64,000 nt of DNA, from positions 3,968,001-4,032,000 of the forward strand of contig NZ_CP162495.1 of NCBI RefSeq assembly GCF_040939125.1, in the 5' to 3' direction. Made by a program: the position numbers and the translations under genes. Shown one piece after another: positions 18,787 through 28,290 of the stretch. This DNA is from Clostridium sp. BJN0013 (GTDB lineage: Bacteria; Bacillota; Clostridia; Clostridiales; Clostridiaceae). Every line of letters begins with the position of its first letter. The stretch's first letter is position 1. Under the pieces are notes generated by a model that saw nothing but the letters and a program-made list of their open reading frames with translations, did not search any database and had not been told where the DNA came from.

Positions 18787-20157
18787 TTATTTCTTTAATC
18801 CTTTTTTATACACCCAACTTTTTTTATTCACTTGCCGTGCCCTGGCTATTGCCAGTGCTCCTTCGGGAACTTCATCTGTTATGGTAGAACCTGCAGCTAT
18901 ATAGGTATTGTCATTAATTTTAACTGGAGATACTAAATTTGTATTACATCCTATAAATGAATTATTTCCAATTAAAGTTTTATTCTTACTTTTTCCATCA
19001 TAGTTTACCACAACAGTTCCACAACCAAAATTGCACTTATCTCCAACCTCAGCATCCCCTATATATGTTAAATGAGATACTTTTGTATTATCTCCTATAG
19101 TAGACTTTTTAACTTCTACAAAATCACCTATCTTCACAGATTTTCCTATTGTAGTTTCAGGTCTTATATAAGCAAAAGGCCCTACACTAGTATTTTCCCC
19201 TATTGTGCTTTCCAATATTACAGAATTTTCCACTGTAACATTATCCTTTATTATACTGCTTTGTATTCTAGAATTAGGATAAAAAATACAATTTTCGCCT
19301 ATAACAGTATTACCCTGAAAAACATTTCCAGGATATATTATAGTATCTTTTCCTATTTGAACATCTAAATCTATATAAGTATTATTATGGTCAATTAACG
19401 TAACTCCATTTTCCATATGTATTTTATTTATTCTGTTTCTCATAATATTCTCAGCTTCTGCAAGTTGTACTCTTGAATTGACCCCCATAGTTTCCTCAAA
19501 AGAGATAGGAAATGCCCCTACTTTTTTTCCTTTTTGCTTTAATATCTCTATAACATCCGTTAAATAATACTCTCCTTGAGCATTATTATTATGTATTTTA
19601 TTTAAGCTTTCAACTAAACTTTCTATATCAAAACAATATATTCCTGAATTTATTTCTTTAACCTGAAGTTCTTCTTGTAAACAATCCTTATGTTCTACTA
19701 TCTTAAGTACCTGTTGATTTTCCTCTCTTATAATTCTTCCATATCCATAAGGATTTTGTACTATAGATGTGAGTATGGTAGCTCCATAACCTCCAGCACT
19801 ATGAAAATCCAGCATGTTTTTTATAGTACCTTCTTTTATTAAAGGTGAATCACCAGTAAATACAGCCACAGTTCCTTTTTTATTTTTCAAAAAATCGCCA
19901 GCACAAAGAACCGCATGTCCTGTACCTAATTGTTTGTCTTGAAAAGAATAACTTGTATTTTTAGCTTCCGTAGCTTTTTTTACTCTTTCTGCATTTTTAC
20001 CAACTACAACATTTATATCTTTTATTTGTGCCTTTTTTACAACATCAATAACTATATTTATCATTTCCTTGCCGCAAATTTTATGAAGTACTTTAGGTTT
20101 AGAAGATTTCATCCTTTTACCTTCACCTGCAGCTAGTATTACAGCACAATTATACAT
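18787..20157 (-). CDS. glmU: Bifunctional UDP-GlcNAc pyrophosphorylase / glucosamine-1-phosphate acetyltransferase
   Basis: 456 aa. N-terminal pyrophosphorylase domain (1-225) has the nucleotide motif [18 protein letters not shown]. The C-terminal half is a left-handed beta helix of hexapeptide repeats (about 250-440) that carries acetyltransferase activity. It makes UDP-GlcNAc for peptidoglycan. Located between spoVG and prs, the conserved Firmicutes order purR-spoVG-glmU-prs. Confidence 0.97.
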   Translation of the reverse strand: MYNCAVILAAGEGKRMKSSKPKVLHKICGKEMINIVIDVVKKAQIKDINVVVGKNAERVKKATEAKNTSYSFQDKQLGTGHAVLCAGDFLKNKKGTVAVFTGDSPLIKEGTIKNMLDFHSAGGYGATILTSIVQNPYGYGRIIREENQQVLKIVEHKDCLQEELQVKEINSGIYCFDIESLVESLNKIHNNNAQGEYYLTDVIEILKQKGKKVGAFPISFEETMGVNSRVQLAEAENIMRNRINKIHMENGVTLIDHNNTYIDLDVQIGKDTIIYPGNVFQGNTVIGENCIFYPNSRIQSSIIKDNVTVENSVILESTIGENTSVGPFAYIRPETTIGKSVKIGDFVEVKKSTIGDNTKVSHLTYIGDAEVGDKCNFGCGTVVVNYDGKSKNKTLIGNNSFIGCNTNLVSPVKINDNTYIAAGSTITDEVPEGALAIARARQVNKKSWVYKKGLKK

Positions 20158-20261
20158 CTTAACACCTCTTTAATGGTTATAAATCTTCACTTTTCTACAA
20201 TATGTCATTAAACATCCCTTAATATTATATTTTATATAAAAATTATTTGCAACCTCATAAA

Positions 20262-20299
20262 AATAATAAAAAGGAGTAATATTACTCCTTTTTATTATT
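20262..20299 (-). terminator. Terminator after spoVG
   Basis: A perfect palindrome with arms AATAATAAAAAGGAGTAAT and ATTACTCCTTTTTATTATT; the T-rich arm follows on the minus strand. It overlaps the last codons of spoVG. Confidence 0.8.
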
Positions 20300-20585
20300 C
20301 CTCTACCTTTTCTTCGGTAACAGTTTCCTCATTTTTTACTTTTTCATACTCACCAAGAATTGCTTTTTGTATCTTCTCTCTTGTTTGAGTATTTATTGGG
20401 TGAGCAATATCCTTAAACTCTCCATCAGGAGTTTTCCTACTTGGCATTGCTATAAAAAGACCATTTTGACCTTCTATAACTTTTATATCGTGAACAACGA
20501 ATTCGTTATCAAAGGTTACTGAAACAATAGCTTTCATCTTACCCTCGGCAGCAATTTTCCTCACTCTGACATCTGTAATTTGCAT
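20295..20585 (-). CDS. spoVG: Regulator SpoVG
   Basis: 96 aa from ATG at 20585, chosen because GGAGGTGG precedes it. [22 protein letters not shown], then [23 protein letters not shown] is the highly conserved SpoVG core; the tail is acidic. SpoVG binds nucleic acids and affects sporulation, cell division and gene expression. A well-matched sigma-H promoter lies 34 bp upstream. Between purR and glmU as expected. Confidence 0.97.
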   Translation of the reverse strand: MQITDVRVRKIAAEGKMKAIVSVTFDNEFVVHDIKVIEGQNGLFIAMPSRKTPDGEFKDIAHPINTQTREKIQKAILGEYEKVKNEETVTEEKVEE

Positions 20586-20618
20586 ATAATCCACCTCCAA
20601 GATGCTTATGTATATACT

Positions 20619-20643
20619 ATTCTCTATATCTTATATTTTTCCT
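20619..20643 (-). promoter_or_regulatory. Sigma-H promoter of spoVG
   Basis: On the minus strand AGGAAAA (20643-20637), 11-bp spacer and AGAGAAT (20625-20619) match the sigma-H pattern AGGAWWW / RNNGAAT. spoVG is a classic sigma-H gene in Bacillus, so position and sequence agree. Confidence 0.6.
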
Positions 20644-20654
20644 CCTTATTTTTT

Positions 20655-20691
20655 AAAAAACTAATAAATTTTTTGAAAATTTTATTAGTTA
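20655..20691 (-). terminator. Terminator after purR
   Basis: Arms AACTAATAAA and TTTATTAGTT with an AT-rich loop; on the minus strand the stem is followed by a run of T. It overlaps the purR stop. Confidence 0.65.
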
Positions 20692-21501
20692 AACATTTTC
20701 AGAAGGAAATAACAGTGCATTACCATTTTCATCAATACCTTTAAAATCTACTATAGATTTATAATCCTGTACTAATTTTTTAGGGGTTTCCACGTTATCT
20801 ATTAAAAATCCTATACCTAAGAGTTCACTTTCAAATTCTTTCAATAAATTTATTATACCCATGGCAGTTCCTCCTGCCCTCATGAAATCATCAATAAAAA
20901 TACATTTACTTCCCTTCTTTAACGCCTTTTTAGACAAGGACATAGTTTGAATTCTTCCTGTAGATCCTGAAACATAATTTATAGTTAAAGTAGATCCTTC
21001 GGTAAACTTTTGCTCTCTCCTTACTACTACAAGTTGGACCCCCATTATTCTGGCCACCTCATAAGCTAAAGGAATCCCTTTAGTTTCAACAGTAACTACA
21101 TAATCAATATTTCTCTCTATAAAAATAGATGCTAAGATCACTCCTGCAGTATGTATTATAACAGGATTAAACATTATATCTGTCATATATAAAAAATTAC
21201 CTGGTATTATTCTTTCTCTATTTTTCAAAATAATACATAATTTTTCAGCAAATTCTCTTCTCTTTTCATTAGATATTCCACAGACATACTTTATACCCCC
21301 TGAGGCTCCAGATATGGTATCTATTCTTCCCATTTGGAATTTATTTAAAGTATCTTTTACTACTAATATATCTTCACTTACTGTAGACTTAGCTGTATTA
21401 AACATAAGAGTAAAATTATTCAGACTCATTACTTTATTAGGATTTTCCAGCAAAATTTTAGTTATTGCCGCTATTCTATGGTTTCTACTGAATTTTTGCA
21501 T
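20689..21501 (-). CDS. purR: Purine operon repressor PurR (Bacillus type)
   Basis: 270 aa. N-terminal winged helix (1-73, FSRNHRIAAITKILLENPNK) followed by a phosphoribosyltransferase-like domain with the PRPP loop IFIDDFMRAGGTAMGII. This family binds PurBox DNA and is released by PRPP. Close proximity to prs, whose product is its effector, fits. Typical length. Confidence 0.95.
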   Translation of the reverse strand: MQKFSRNHRIAAITKILLENPNKVMSLNNFTLMFNTAKSTVSEDILVVKDTLNKFQMGRIDTISGASGGIKYVCGISNEKRREFAEKLCIILKNRERIIPGNFLYMTDIMFNPVIIHTAGVILASIFIERNIDYVVTVETKGIPLAYEVARIMGVQLVVVRREQKFTEGSTLTINYVSGSTGRIQTMSLSKKALKKGSKCIFIDDFMRAGGTAMGIINLLKEFESELLGIGFLIDNVETPKKLVQDYKSIVDFKGIDENGNALLFPSENV

Positions 21502-21784
21502 CTTATCACCTATCTATAAATTTTACGAATAATATCTTAAGATTTTATTCTATTATTCATATTGTATTCCAAAAATCATTATTAATCAACTCTTATTTAG
21601 TTGTAATACTAATACAAATACACAAAAATTGATTCCATCTCAACTTTCACTAAAGACGTTCATTTATAAGTGATTCTTAAGTTCAGAATGTTTTTATTTT
21701 AAAAAGTACAATTTTTTGTGTTTTTTAACTAAGTTTTGTATATAATTAGTAAATAGGTTAAGTTAATTATAAGGAGTGATTTAA

Positions 21785-23158
21785 TTGTCATTTGATTTTA
21801 TAAAAAATAAAAAAGTTCATTTTATAGGCATAGGCGGAATAAGCATGAGTGCACTGGCTGAAATTCTACTGGAAAAAGGCTTTAAAGTCTCCGGTTCAGA
21901 TGTGAAATCTTCTGAAACCACAGAAAGATTAAAATCAAAAGGAGCCAAAGTGTATATAGGACAGATAAGCCAAAATATAACCCCTGATATAGATCTTGTA
22001 GTGTACACTGCTGCAATTTCAAAAAACAATGAAGAACTATTAAAAGCTAAAAATTTAAATATTCCCCTTATGGATAGAGCTGAATTCTTAGGTGAAATAA
22101 TGAAAGGACATAAATACAATGTAGCAGTATCTGGTACTCACGGTAAAACTACCACTACTTCCATGTTATCCTCCATAACACTTGAAGCCAATCTGGATCC
22201 TACTATACTTGTTGGTGGAAATTTAGATATAATAGATGGAAATGTCAGAATTGGACATAGTCCTTACTTTATTACAGAAGCTTGTGAATATAAAGAATCT
22301 TTTCTTAAATTCTTTCCATTTATAGGTATAATTTTAAATATTGATGCAGATCATCTAGATTACTACAAGGATATAGAAGAAATACAAAATGCATTTATAA
22401 AATTTGCCAAATTAATTCCTAGAGAAGGATATTTGGTATGCTGTGCTGATGACAGAAGAATGAAAAAAATCATATCAAATGTAAATTGTAACATAATGAG
22501 TTACGGTATAGAAAGTGGAGATATTACTGCTAAAAATATATGCTTTGATAGAGAGGGACGTGCTTTCTTTGAAGTATATAAATCTGATAAAAAATTATTT
22601 TCTCTAAATTTAAGTGTTCCAGGCAAACATAATATATTAAATGCTTTAGCAAGTATATCTGTTTCTTTGATTTTAAATATATCAGTTGATAATATAAGAG
22701 ATGGGCTAAAAAACTTTAAAGGTACACATAGAAGATTTGAAATTAAAGGTAAAAAAGAAGGTATAGTAGTTATAGATGATTATGCACATCATCCTACAGA
22801 GATCAAAGCAACTTTAAATGCTGTAGAAAATTATCCTCATAAAAGAATAATTTGTGTATTTCAGCCCCATACCTTTTCAAGAACTATAAGCCTATTTGAA
22901 GAATTCACCGCTGCTTTTGATAATGTAGATGAACTAATATTAGCAGATATATTTCCTGCAAGAGAAAAAGATACAGGTGAAATAAGTTCATCTATGCTAT
23001 GTGAGCAAATTATAAAAAGAGGAGTTAAATGTAGGAACATAAAAGACTTCACTTCCATAGTCCAGTATTTAAATGATATTTTAACAGAAGGGGATGTACT
23101 TTTAACATTAGGTGCAGGAGATGTTTTTCAAGTTGGTGAATTATATTTAAATCAATAA
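21785..23158 (+). CDS. murC: UDP-N-acetylmuramate-L-alanine ligase
   Basis: 457 aa, start TTG at 21785 with AAGGAG eight bases upstream. Motifs: [15 protein letters not shown] (UDP binding), ATP loop [14 protein letters not shown], and [10 protein letters not shown] of the Mur ligase C-terminal domain. It adds L-Ala to UDP-MurNAc in the cytoplasm. Divergent from purR. The 283-bp gap has a TATAAT at 21741 without a convincing -35, and an apparent fragment of the dispersed repeat near 21660-21690. Confidence 0.97.
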   Translation: MSFDFIKNKKVHFIGIGGISMSALAEILLEKGFKVSGSDVKSSETTERLKSKGAKVYIGQISQNITPDIDLVVYTAAISKNNEELLKAKNLNIPLMDRAEFLGEIMKGHKYNVAVSGTHGKTTTTSMLSSITLEANLDPTILVGGNLDIIDGNVRIGHSPYFITEACEYKESFLKFFPFIGIILNIDADHLDYYKDIEEIQNAFIKFAKLIPREGYLVCCADDRRMKKIISNVNCNIMSYGIESGDITAKNICFDREGRAFFEVYKSDKKLFSLNLSVPGKHNILNALASISVSLILNISVDNIRDGLKNFKGTHRRFEIKGKKEGIVVIDDYAHHPTEIKATLNAVENYPHKRIICVFQPHTFSRTISLFEEFTAAFDNVDELILADIFPAREKDTGEISSSMLCEQIIKRGVKCRNIKDFTSIVQYLNDILTEGDVLLTLGAGDVFQVGELYLNQ

Positions 23159-23240
23159 CTCCATCAAAAAATTTATAATTAGGTGTAAAACATCTCTTAT
23201 AGGGTAATACTATATTTGATATCCTATTGGAGGTGTTAAT

Positions 23241-23561
23241 ATGAAAAATTTTTTAATATCTGCCGCTGTAGATATTTTCTTGATTTTAATATCTTATTTC
23301 TTATTTGTAAAAATAATCAATGGCCCTACAAGACATAAATTATATAAAAAATTTTTTAGTTCTTTTGCTAAATTTGTAATCTATATATTTATTATAAGTA
23401 CACTTATAACTGGTATAACTGCCTTCATATTATATAGAACTTCTTACATAGCTTATATAAATATAATATCCCCAGCTTTAGTATCTATATTAGTGGGATT
23501 CTTAATGTCAACAGTACCCACAAGAGGTGAGGGAGATAATGAGAATTTACCTGTAAAATAA
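23241..23561 (+). CDS. Small membrane protein of unknown function
   Basis: 106 aa. ATG with GGAGGTG upstream. Three hydrophobic segments: about residues 4-24, 40-62 and 75-95; a short acidic tail (GEGDNENLPVK). I do not recognise a family. It follows murC by 82 bp on the same strand and is followed by a strong terminator, so it may be the last gene of the murC transcript. Confidence 0.7.
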   Translation: MKNFLISAAVDIFLILISYFLFVKIINGPTRHKLYKKFFSSFAKFVIYIFIISTLITGITAFILYRTSYIAYINIISPALVSILVGFLMSTVPTRGEGDNENLPVK

Positions 23562-23627
23562 TATTTTCTTATACAAATGGATATTTATTTTAGATTTCAT
23601 ATCTAGTATCTATATTTCACTAAGAAA

Positions 23628-23676
23628 TAGCTAAGAACTAAAGTGATGACACATTTTAGTTCTTAGCTACCTTTTT
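23628..23676 (+). terminator. Terminator downstream of murC and the small membrane gene
   Basis: TAGCTAAGAACTAAA and TTTAGTTCTTAGCTA form a perfect 15-bp stem, followed by CCTTTTTATTT. Confidence 0.9.
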
Positions 23677-23677
23677 A

Positions 23678-23826
23678 TTTATTCCAAGGCTACCCTTTTG
23701 ATAATCTTCTGCTTCTTTAAAGTAGGAGATAAGTATTATCATAACCTGAATAAGTTCTTATGAGGTTCAGATGGAAAAAAGTATTCCTTATCGGCAAAAT
23801 TCACCTAAACCTAAAAATCAATTAAT
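23678..23826 (+). repeat. Dispersed intergenic repeat, copy B
   Basis: About 149 bp starting in the T-tract of the terminator. The outer stem reads TTATTC/GAATAA where most copies have TTATCC/GGATAA, a paired change. The inner stem is CTTCTGCTT/AAGTAGGAG. The second domain has GAGGTTCAGATGG and CACCTAAACCT. It ends 105 bp before the hydrogenase-like gene. Confidence 0.8.
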
Positions 23827-23930
23827 ATAAAATTACATTACTGAAAATTTTGAAATTATACGCTATTCTGTAACTATCTAAATATGTTATAATTGTAGAA
23901 TAAAAAACTTGAAAAGGGGTTGTTAAAATT

Positions 23931-25274
23931 ATGAAAGACAAGTATAGGGATCTATTTAAGTCAATTGTAAAATCCCACTATGACGGAAACTTTGAAGAGA
24001 AAATAGAAGAAATTCTATCGCAAAATAAGCTTGATAAAGAAGAATTTTGTAAAATCATATCTTCACTATGTGGTACTAACATAACTTACAGCTCAAATTT
24101 CATGGAAGAATTAAAGAAAGCAATAAAATCTTATAATAAAAATGAAAAAATAATAAATAAGATTACCAACTGCTCTCAAGAGTGTAAAAATAGCGGTGAA
24201 ACTCCATGTGAAAAATCTTGTCCTTTTGATGCTATATTTATTCACAAGGGAAAAAATTCTCCATCTATAGATAAAGACAAATGTACTGATTGTGGTTTTT
24301 GTGTAGATGCCTGTCCTAGTGGTTCTATAATGGATACTGTTCAATTTCTGCCACTTGCTAATATCCTAAAAGGTAATTCTCCTGTAATAGCCATAGTAGC
24401 TCCTGCTATAACAGGTCAATTCGGAGACAATGTTACAATGGACCAACTAAGAGCATCTTTTAAAAGAATAGGCTTTACCGATATGATTGAAGTGGCATTT
24501 TTTGCAGATATGTTAACTTTAAAAGAAGCAGTAGAGTTTGACAGCCATGTAAAAGACAAAAGTGATCTTGTAATAACCTCTTGCTGCTGTCCTATGTGGG
24601 TAGGTATGTTGAAACGAAAATACAATGATTTAGTAAAACATGTATCTCCTTCCGTATCGCCAATGACTGCCGGGGGAAGAGTCCTAAAAAAATTGAATCC
24701 CGAATGTAAAGTAGTTTTTATAGGTCCTTGTATAGCAAAAAAAGCAGAAGCAAAAGAAAAAGATATAATTGGCGATATAGACTTTGTACTTACTTTTTCA
24801 GAAACAAAGGATATCTTTGATGCACTTAATATAGATCCTTCTAAGATCAAAGGTGATGCTTCACCTGAATACGCTTCTAAAGGGGGAAGATTATATGCTC
24901 GTACCGGTGGTGTATCCATTGCTGTAGGAGAAGCTGTAGAAAAGATGTTTCCTGAAAAGCAAAAATTATTTAAGCCAATCCAAGCAAATGGCATAAAGGA
25001 GTGTAAAGACTTACTTAACAAAGCTGAAAAAGGAGAAATATCAGCTAATTTTATTGAAGGAATGGGATGTATTGGAGGGTGTGTAGGTGGCCCTAAAGTG
25101 CTTATACCTAAAGAAAAAGGAAAAACTAAAATAGATGCTTTTGCCGAAAATTCTGAAATTAAAGTTTCCATAGATAGTAAATGCATGGATAAAATACTGG
25201 AACTTTTAGATATTAATTCTTTAGAGGATTTTAAAAACGTTGAAAAAATTGAACTATTAGAAAGACACTTTTAA
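23931..25274 (+). CDS. Divergent [FeFe]-hydrogenase-like protein (sensory-type, possibly group D)
   Basis: 447 aa. Residues 1-75 are a helical N-terminus. Cys 81/85/93/97 and CTDCGFCVDACP (118-129) can bind two [4Fe-4S] clusters. The H-cluster domain has L1 TSCCCPMW (216-223), L2 GPCIAKKAE (265-273) and L3 EGMGCIGGCVGGP (376-388). Classic catalytic enzymes have TSCCPGW and MPCxxKxxE, so L1 has an extra Cys and L2 lacks the Met. That pattern fits putative sensory monomeric hydrogenases more than bulk H2 producers; the group D label is from memory. It stands alone, with no hydE/F/G maturase nearby. GGGG ribosome site at the start. Confidence 0.85.
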   Translation: MKDKYRDLFKSIVKSHYDGNFEEKIEEILSQNKLDKEEFCKIISSLCGTNITYSSNFMEELKKAIKSYNKNEKIINKITNCSQECKNSGETPCEKSCPFDAIFIHKGKNSPSIDKDKCTDCGFCVDACPSGSIMDTVQFLPLANILKGNSPVIAIVAPAITGQFGDNVTMDQLRASFKRIGFTDMIEVAFFADMLTLKEAVEFDSHVKDKSDLVITSCCCPMWVGMLKRKYNDLVKHVSPSVSPMTAGGRVLKKLNPECKVVFIGPCIAKKAEAKEKDIIGDIDFVLTFSETKDIFDALNIDPSKIKGDASPEYASKGGRLYARTGGVSIAVGEAVEKMFPEKQKLFKPIQANGIKECKDLLNKAEKGEISANFIEGMGCIGGCVGGPKVLIPKEKGKTKIDAFAENSEIKVSIDSKCMDKILELLDINSLEDFKNVEKIELLERHF

Positions 25275-25415
25275 AATATAATAATTATAAAGCCCTACTT
25301 ATCACCTTATTATATTAATTTTGTTATATATAAATTATTTTACTATTACATTTATAAAATTTTAGTATTTATGTTATCTTATTTCGATGTTATACTTAGA
25401 TATGAGGTGATCATA

Positions 25416-26108
25416 ATGCTCAAAAACACTAAAGGGGTTATTTTTGATATGGATGGAACCCTTGTAGATTCTATGTGGCTATGGGAAAGTATTGATAAAA
25501 AAATTTTAAATAAAAGGAACATACCAATGCCCGAAAATTTAAAAGAGGCTATACAAACTATGAATTTTTACGAAGTTGCTAAATACTTCAAAACCAGATT
25601 TAATCTACCGGAAAGCGTAGAGGAAATTCAAAATGAATGTTATGAAACATGTGTTTATGAATACTCTACAAATATACCATTAAAGCATGGTGCCAAAGAG
25701 TTTTTGCTTCTATTAAAACAAAAAAACATTAAAATAGGCCTAGCTACAAGTAATTATAGGGAGTTAACAGAAATAAGCCTTAAGAAGAATAAGGTATATG
25801 ATCTTTTTGATGCTATAACCACGGTATCTGAAGTCAAAAGAGGTAAAAGTTTTCCTGATATATTTCTTTTAACTGCTAAAAAATTAAATTTATCTCCTAA
25901 AGATTGTATAGTATTTGAAGATATCTTGCCTGCAGTTAAAGGTGCCAAAGCTGCTGGTATGGCTGTAGTAGGAGTATATGATTTCTATTCAGATTATCAA
26001 TGGGATGATATAATAAAACATGCAGATATGTATATATTTAAATACAAAGATTTAACAGAAGATAGTGTGAAATTTTCATCTTTAAGTGAGCTATTGAATA
26101 TAATGTAA
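25416..26108 (+). CDS. HAD-family phosphatase, beta-phosphoglucomutase-like
   Basis: 230 aa from ATG at 25416, chosen because GAGGTG lies upstream; a longer frame begins at 25371. Motif I is VIFDMDGTLVDSM with nucleophile and acid Asp, motif II TSN, motif III Lys in EVKRGKSFPD and motif IV FEDILPAVKGAKAAGM. A helical cap sits between motifs I and II. This subfamily acts on sugar phosphates or phosphoglycolate-type substrates; the substrate cannot be named. Confidence 0.88.
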   Translation: MLKNTKGVIFDMDGTLVDSMWLWESIDKKILNKRNIPMPENLKEAIQTMNFYEVAKYFKTRFNLPESVEEIQNECYETCVYEYSTNIPLKHGAKEFLLLLKQKNIKIGLATSNYRELTEISLKKNKVYDLFDAITTVSEVKRGKSFPDIFLLTAKKLNLSPKDCIVFEDILPAVKGAKAAGMAVVGVYDFYSDYQWDDIIKHADMYIFKYKDLTEDSVKFSSLSELLNIM

Positions 26109-26141
26109 TGTTATAGAAATAATTAAATGGAGAAATTAAAA

Positions 26142-26546
26142 ATGCTTACTTTTTTATTTTTACTATTGATAATAGGTAATGCGGTTATTTTATATCGTTT
26201 TTCAGACAAAGTTTCGTCACAACGCAGACAAATAATTTCTTTAAAATATGAAAATGATTCTTTAAAATCAAAATTATCAAAAGAATTTCCAAGGAGAATA
26301 GATGTTAATTATATTACTCCTCAAAACTTAAGTGGAATAGTTACTATAAAAACTAGCCTCTATTTAGCTCCTACTTTAAAATCTAGTATAGTAAACATTT
26401 TAGAAGAAAATACTCTACTAAAAATTGAAGATGCCGCTAAAATTCAAAACCAACTTTGGTATGAAATATCCCTAAATGGAATTAATAGATCATCTAGAAT
26501 AAATTCTAAAGGATGGGTAAAATCTAATTATATAAAAATAACTTGA
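26142..26546 (+). CDS. Membrane-anchored protein with bacterial SH3 domain
   Basis: 134 aa from ATG at 26142. GGAGA lies nine bases before this ATG, while the in-frame ATG at 26127 has no ribosome site and contains that GGAGA itself. A single N-terminal membrane helix (about 2-17) is followed by a short coiled stretch, then an SH3b-like domain (about 60-134) with the typical end SKGWVKSNYIKI. Such domains often bind wall peptides. Begins 33 bp after the HAD gene. Confidence 0.7.
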   Translation: MLTFLFLLLIIGNAVILYRFSDKVSSQRRQIISLKYENDSLKSKLSKEFPRRIDVNYITPQNLSGIVTIKTSLYLAPTLKSSIVNILEENTLLKIEDAAKIQNQLWYEISLNGINRSSRINSKGWVKSNYIKIT

Positions 26547-26547
26547 C

Positions 26548-26579
26548 TAAACTCCAGCATTGTATAAGCTGGAGTTTAT
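26548..26579. terminator. Bidirectional terminator
   Basis: AAACTCCAGC and GCTGGAGTTT form a 10-bp stem between two convergent genes; it overlaps the comB stop region. Confidence 0.8.
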
Positions 26580-27286
26580 ATATATTTGATTATTCCATCT
26601 ATATATTCTGGAACAATTTTTATTATATCTTTCCTGCAGCAGTATTCTAAATCATCACATAATTTTAACTTTTTTATTCTTTTATAATGAGATGCTTTTT
26701 TTATAAATGTTATAATATCTGGATTCTGTTCATAAATATATAATGCAGTCTTAGATATATCTGTAAGATTAGCTTTTATCTTTTTTATTATACAATTTAT
26801 TATGTATCCACTGCATATAAAATCATCTATAGAAAATTGTCCATAGGTACCTGCATTAACTATTACCACATCATTATTTAAATTTATACTTCTACTTGCT
26901 ACCTCATCTGCATTTATAAGAGCACCTATCAATATATTTTTAGCCATTATACTTCCCTTTATAGCTCTAGTTCCATTACTTGTGGTAATTACTAGTATCT
27001 TATTTTCTACAACCTGTCTACTATATTCCAAGGGAGAATTAGAACAATGAAATCCTTCTATTTTTAAAGCTTTCCTCTCTCCTCCCATTATATATTTTTG
27101 TTTATTTTTATTGTATATTTCCAAAGCCTCTTCTATTGTTAATACTGGTATTACTTCCTTGCATCCATTATTAATAGCAGTAATTATTACAGATGTTGCT
27201 CTAAGCATATCTACTATTATTACAGATTTATGCAAAATCTTTTCTTCCTTTATATCATCTGCTGATATTATTATATCTATTTTCAA
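26576..27286 (-). CDS. comB: 2-phosphosulfolactate phosphatase-like protein (ComB family)
   Basis: 236 aa. VIIVDMLRATSVIITAINNG and GGERKALKIEGFHCSNSP, then ITTSNGTRAI are ComB motifs. In methanogens ComB dephosphorylates phosphosulfolactate in coenzyme M synthesis; family members are common in bacteria without coenzyme M, where the role may be sulfolactate metabolism or unknown. No other coM gene lies in the window. It ends a three-gene minus-strand run (lipoprotein, radical SAM, comB; gaps 47 and 36 bp). Confidence 0.8.
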   Translation of the reverse strand: MKIDIIISADDIKEEKILHKSVIIVDMLRATSVIITAINNGCKEVIPVLTIEEALEIYNKNKQKYIMGGERKALKIEGFHCSNSPLEYSRQVVENKILVITTSNGTRAIKGSIMAKNILIGALINADEVASRSINLNNDVVIVNAGTYGQFSIDDFICSGYIINCIIKKIKANLTDISKTALYIYEQNPDIITFIKKASHYKRIKKLKLCDDLEYCCRKDIIKIVPEYIDGIIKYI

Positions 27287-27322
27287 TTGAACATCAGCCT
27301 TTCCTAAAAATGGTTTTATATA

Positions 27323-28243
27323 CTAACTACAATATATTCCCTGATATATATTTTTATCTTTCATGGCTTTATCAATTTCATTTAAGATTTCCCACTTTTT
27401 TAAGCTCCACTTAGGTTCTATAAGTAAATCCTTGGGAGCATCTCCTGTTAATCTGTGGATTACAATGTCAGGACGAATATTTGATAAAGCCATGCATATT
27501 ATATCTACATATTCCTGCTGAGTCATAAATTTCAGTCTACCTTCATTATATAATTTAATCATAGGAGTATGTTTCATTAAATGAAGTAGATGAAATTTTA
27601 ATCCTTGTATATCTTGTCCTGAAATATATTTTACTGTATTTATCATATCATTTTGATTTTCTCCCGGCAAACCCATTATCACATGCGTTACTACATCAAT
27701 ATTCCTCTTCCTAAGGTTATATACAGCCTTTTCAAAGGTATATAGGCTATACCCTCTATTTATCTTTTTAGCAGTATACTCATTAGAAGTTTGAAGGCCA
27801 AGTTCTACCCAAATATAAATTTTTTTATTAAACTCATGTAACAGTTCTAAAACATCAGCCTCAAGGCAATCAGGCCTGGTGGCTATTGCCATACCCACCA
27901 CTCCTTCCTGCCTTATAGCTTCTTCATATTTTTTCCTAAGAATTTCTACAGGAGCATACGTATTTGTATAGGCTTGAAAATATACTATATATTTTCCCTG
28001 TTTCCACTTTTTATTCATCATTTTTCTTATATTATAAAATTGATCCGTTATAGAAAGATTCCTATCTCCTGCAAAATCTCCTGCTCCTCTTTCACTACAA
28101 AAAATACATCCTCCCCTACTTATTTTACCGTCCCTGTTAGGACAGGAAAATCCCCCATCTAAAGATATTTTAAATACTTTACATCCAAATTTTTTTCTTA
28201 AATAATAATTTAAATTATAATATGCTTTATCTCCCCATTGCAT
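27323..28243 (-). CDS. Radical SAM protein, YtqA/YhcC family
   Basis: 306 aa. The radical SAM cluster is in CPNRDGKISRGGCIFC (Cys-x12-Cys-x2-Cys), the long spacing of the YhcC/TIGR01212 family. Further features: SLDGGFSCPNRDG and the GLQT stretch of the SAM barrel; the C-terminus holds IVIHRLTGDAPK, characteristic of the family. A modification role on RNA or protein is suspected but unproven. In the middle of a three-gene run with a lipoprotein and comB. Confidence 0.85.
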   Translation of the reverse strand: MQWGDKAYYNLNYYLRKKFGCKVFKISLDGGFSCPNRDGKISRGGCIFCSERGAGDFAGDRNLSITDQFYNIRKMMNKKWKQGKYIVYFQAYTNTYAPVEILRKKYEEAIRQEGVVGMAIATRPDCLEADVLELLHEFNKKIYIWVELGLQTSNEYTAKKINRGYSLYTFEKAVYNLRKRNIDVVTHVIMGLPGENQNDMINTVKYISGQDIQGLKFHLLHLMKHTPMIKLYNEGRLKFMTQQEYVDIICMALSNIRPDIVIHRLTGDAPKDLLIEPKWSLKKWEILNEIDKAMKDKNIYQGIYCS

Positions 28244-28290
28244 TATAAGTTTTCATCCTTCCAATGACTATAGATACTAGGATTATTATA

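Noticed and set aside
24416-25186. A 256-codon frame on the minus strand inside the hydrogenase-like gene
   Set aside because: It is antisense to a clearly conserved protein, has no ribosome site and Ser/Pro-rich composition typical of shadow frames.
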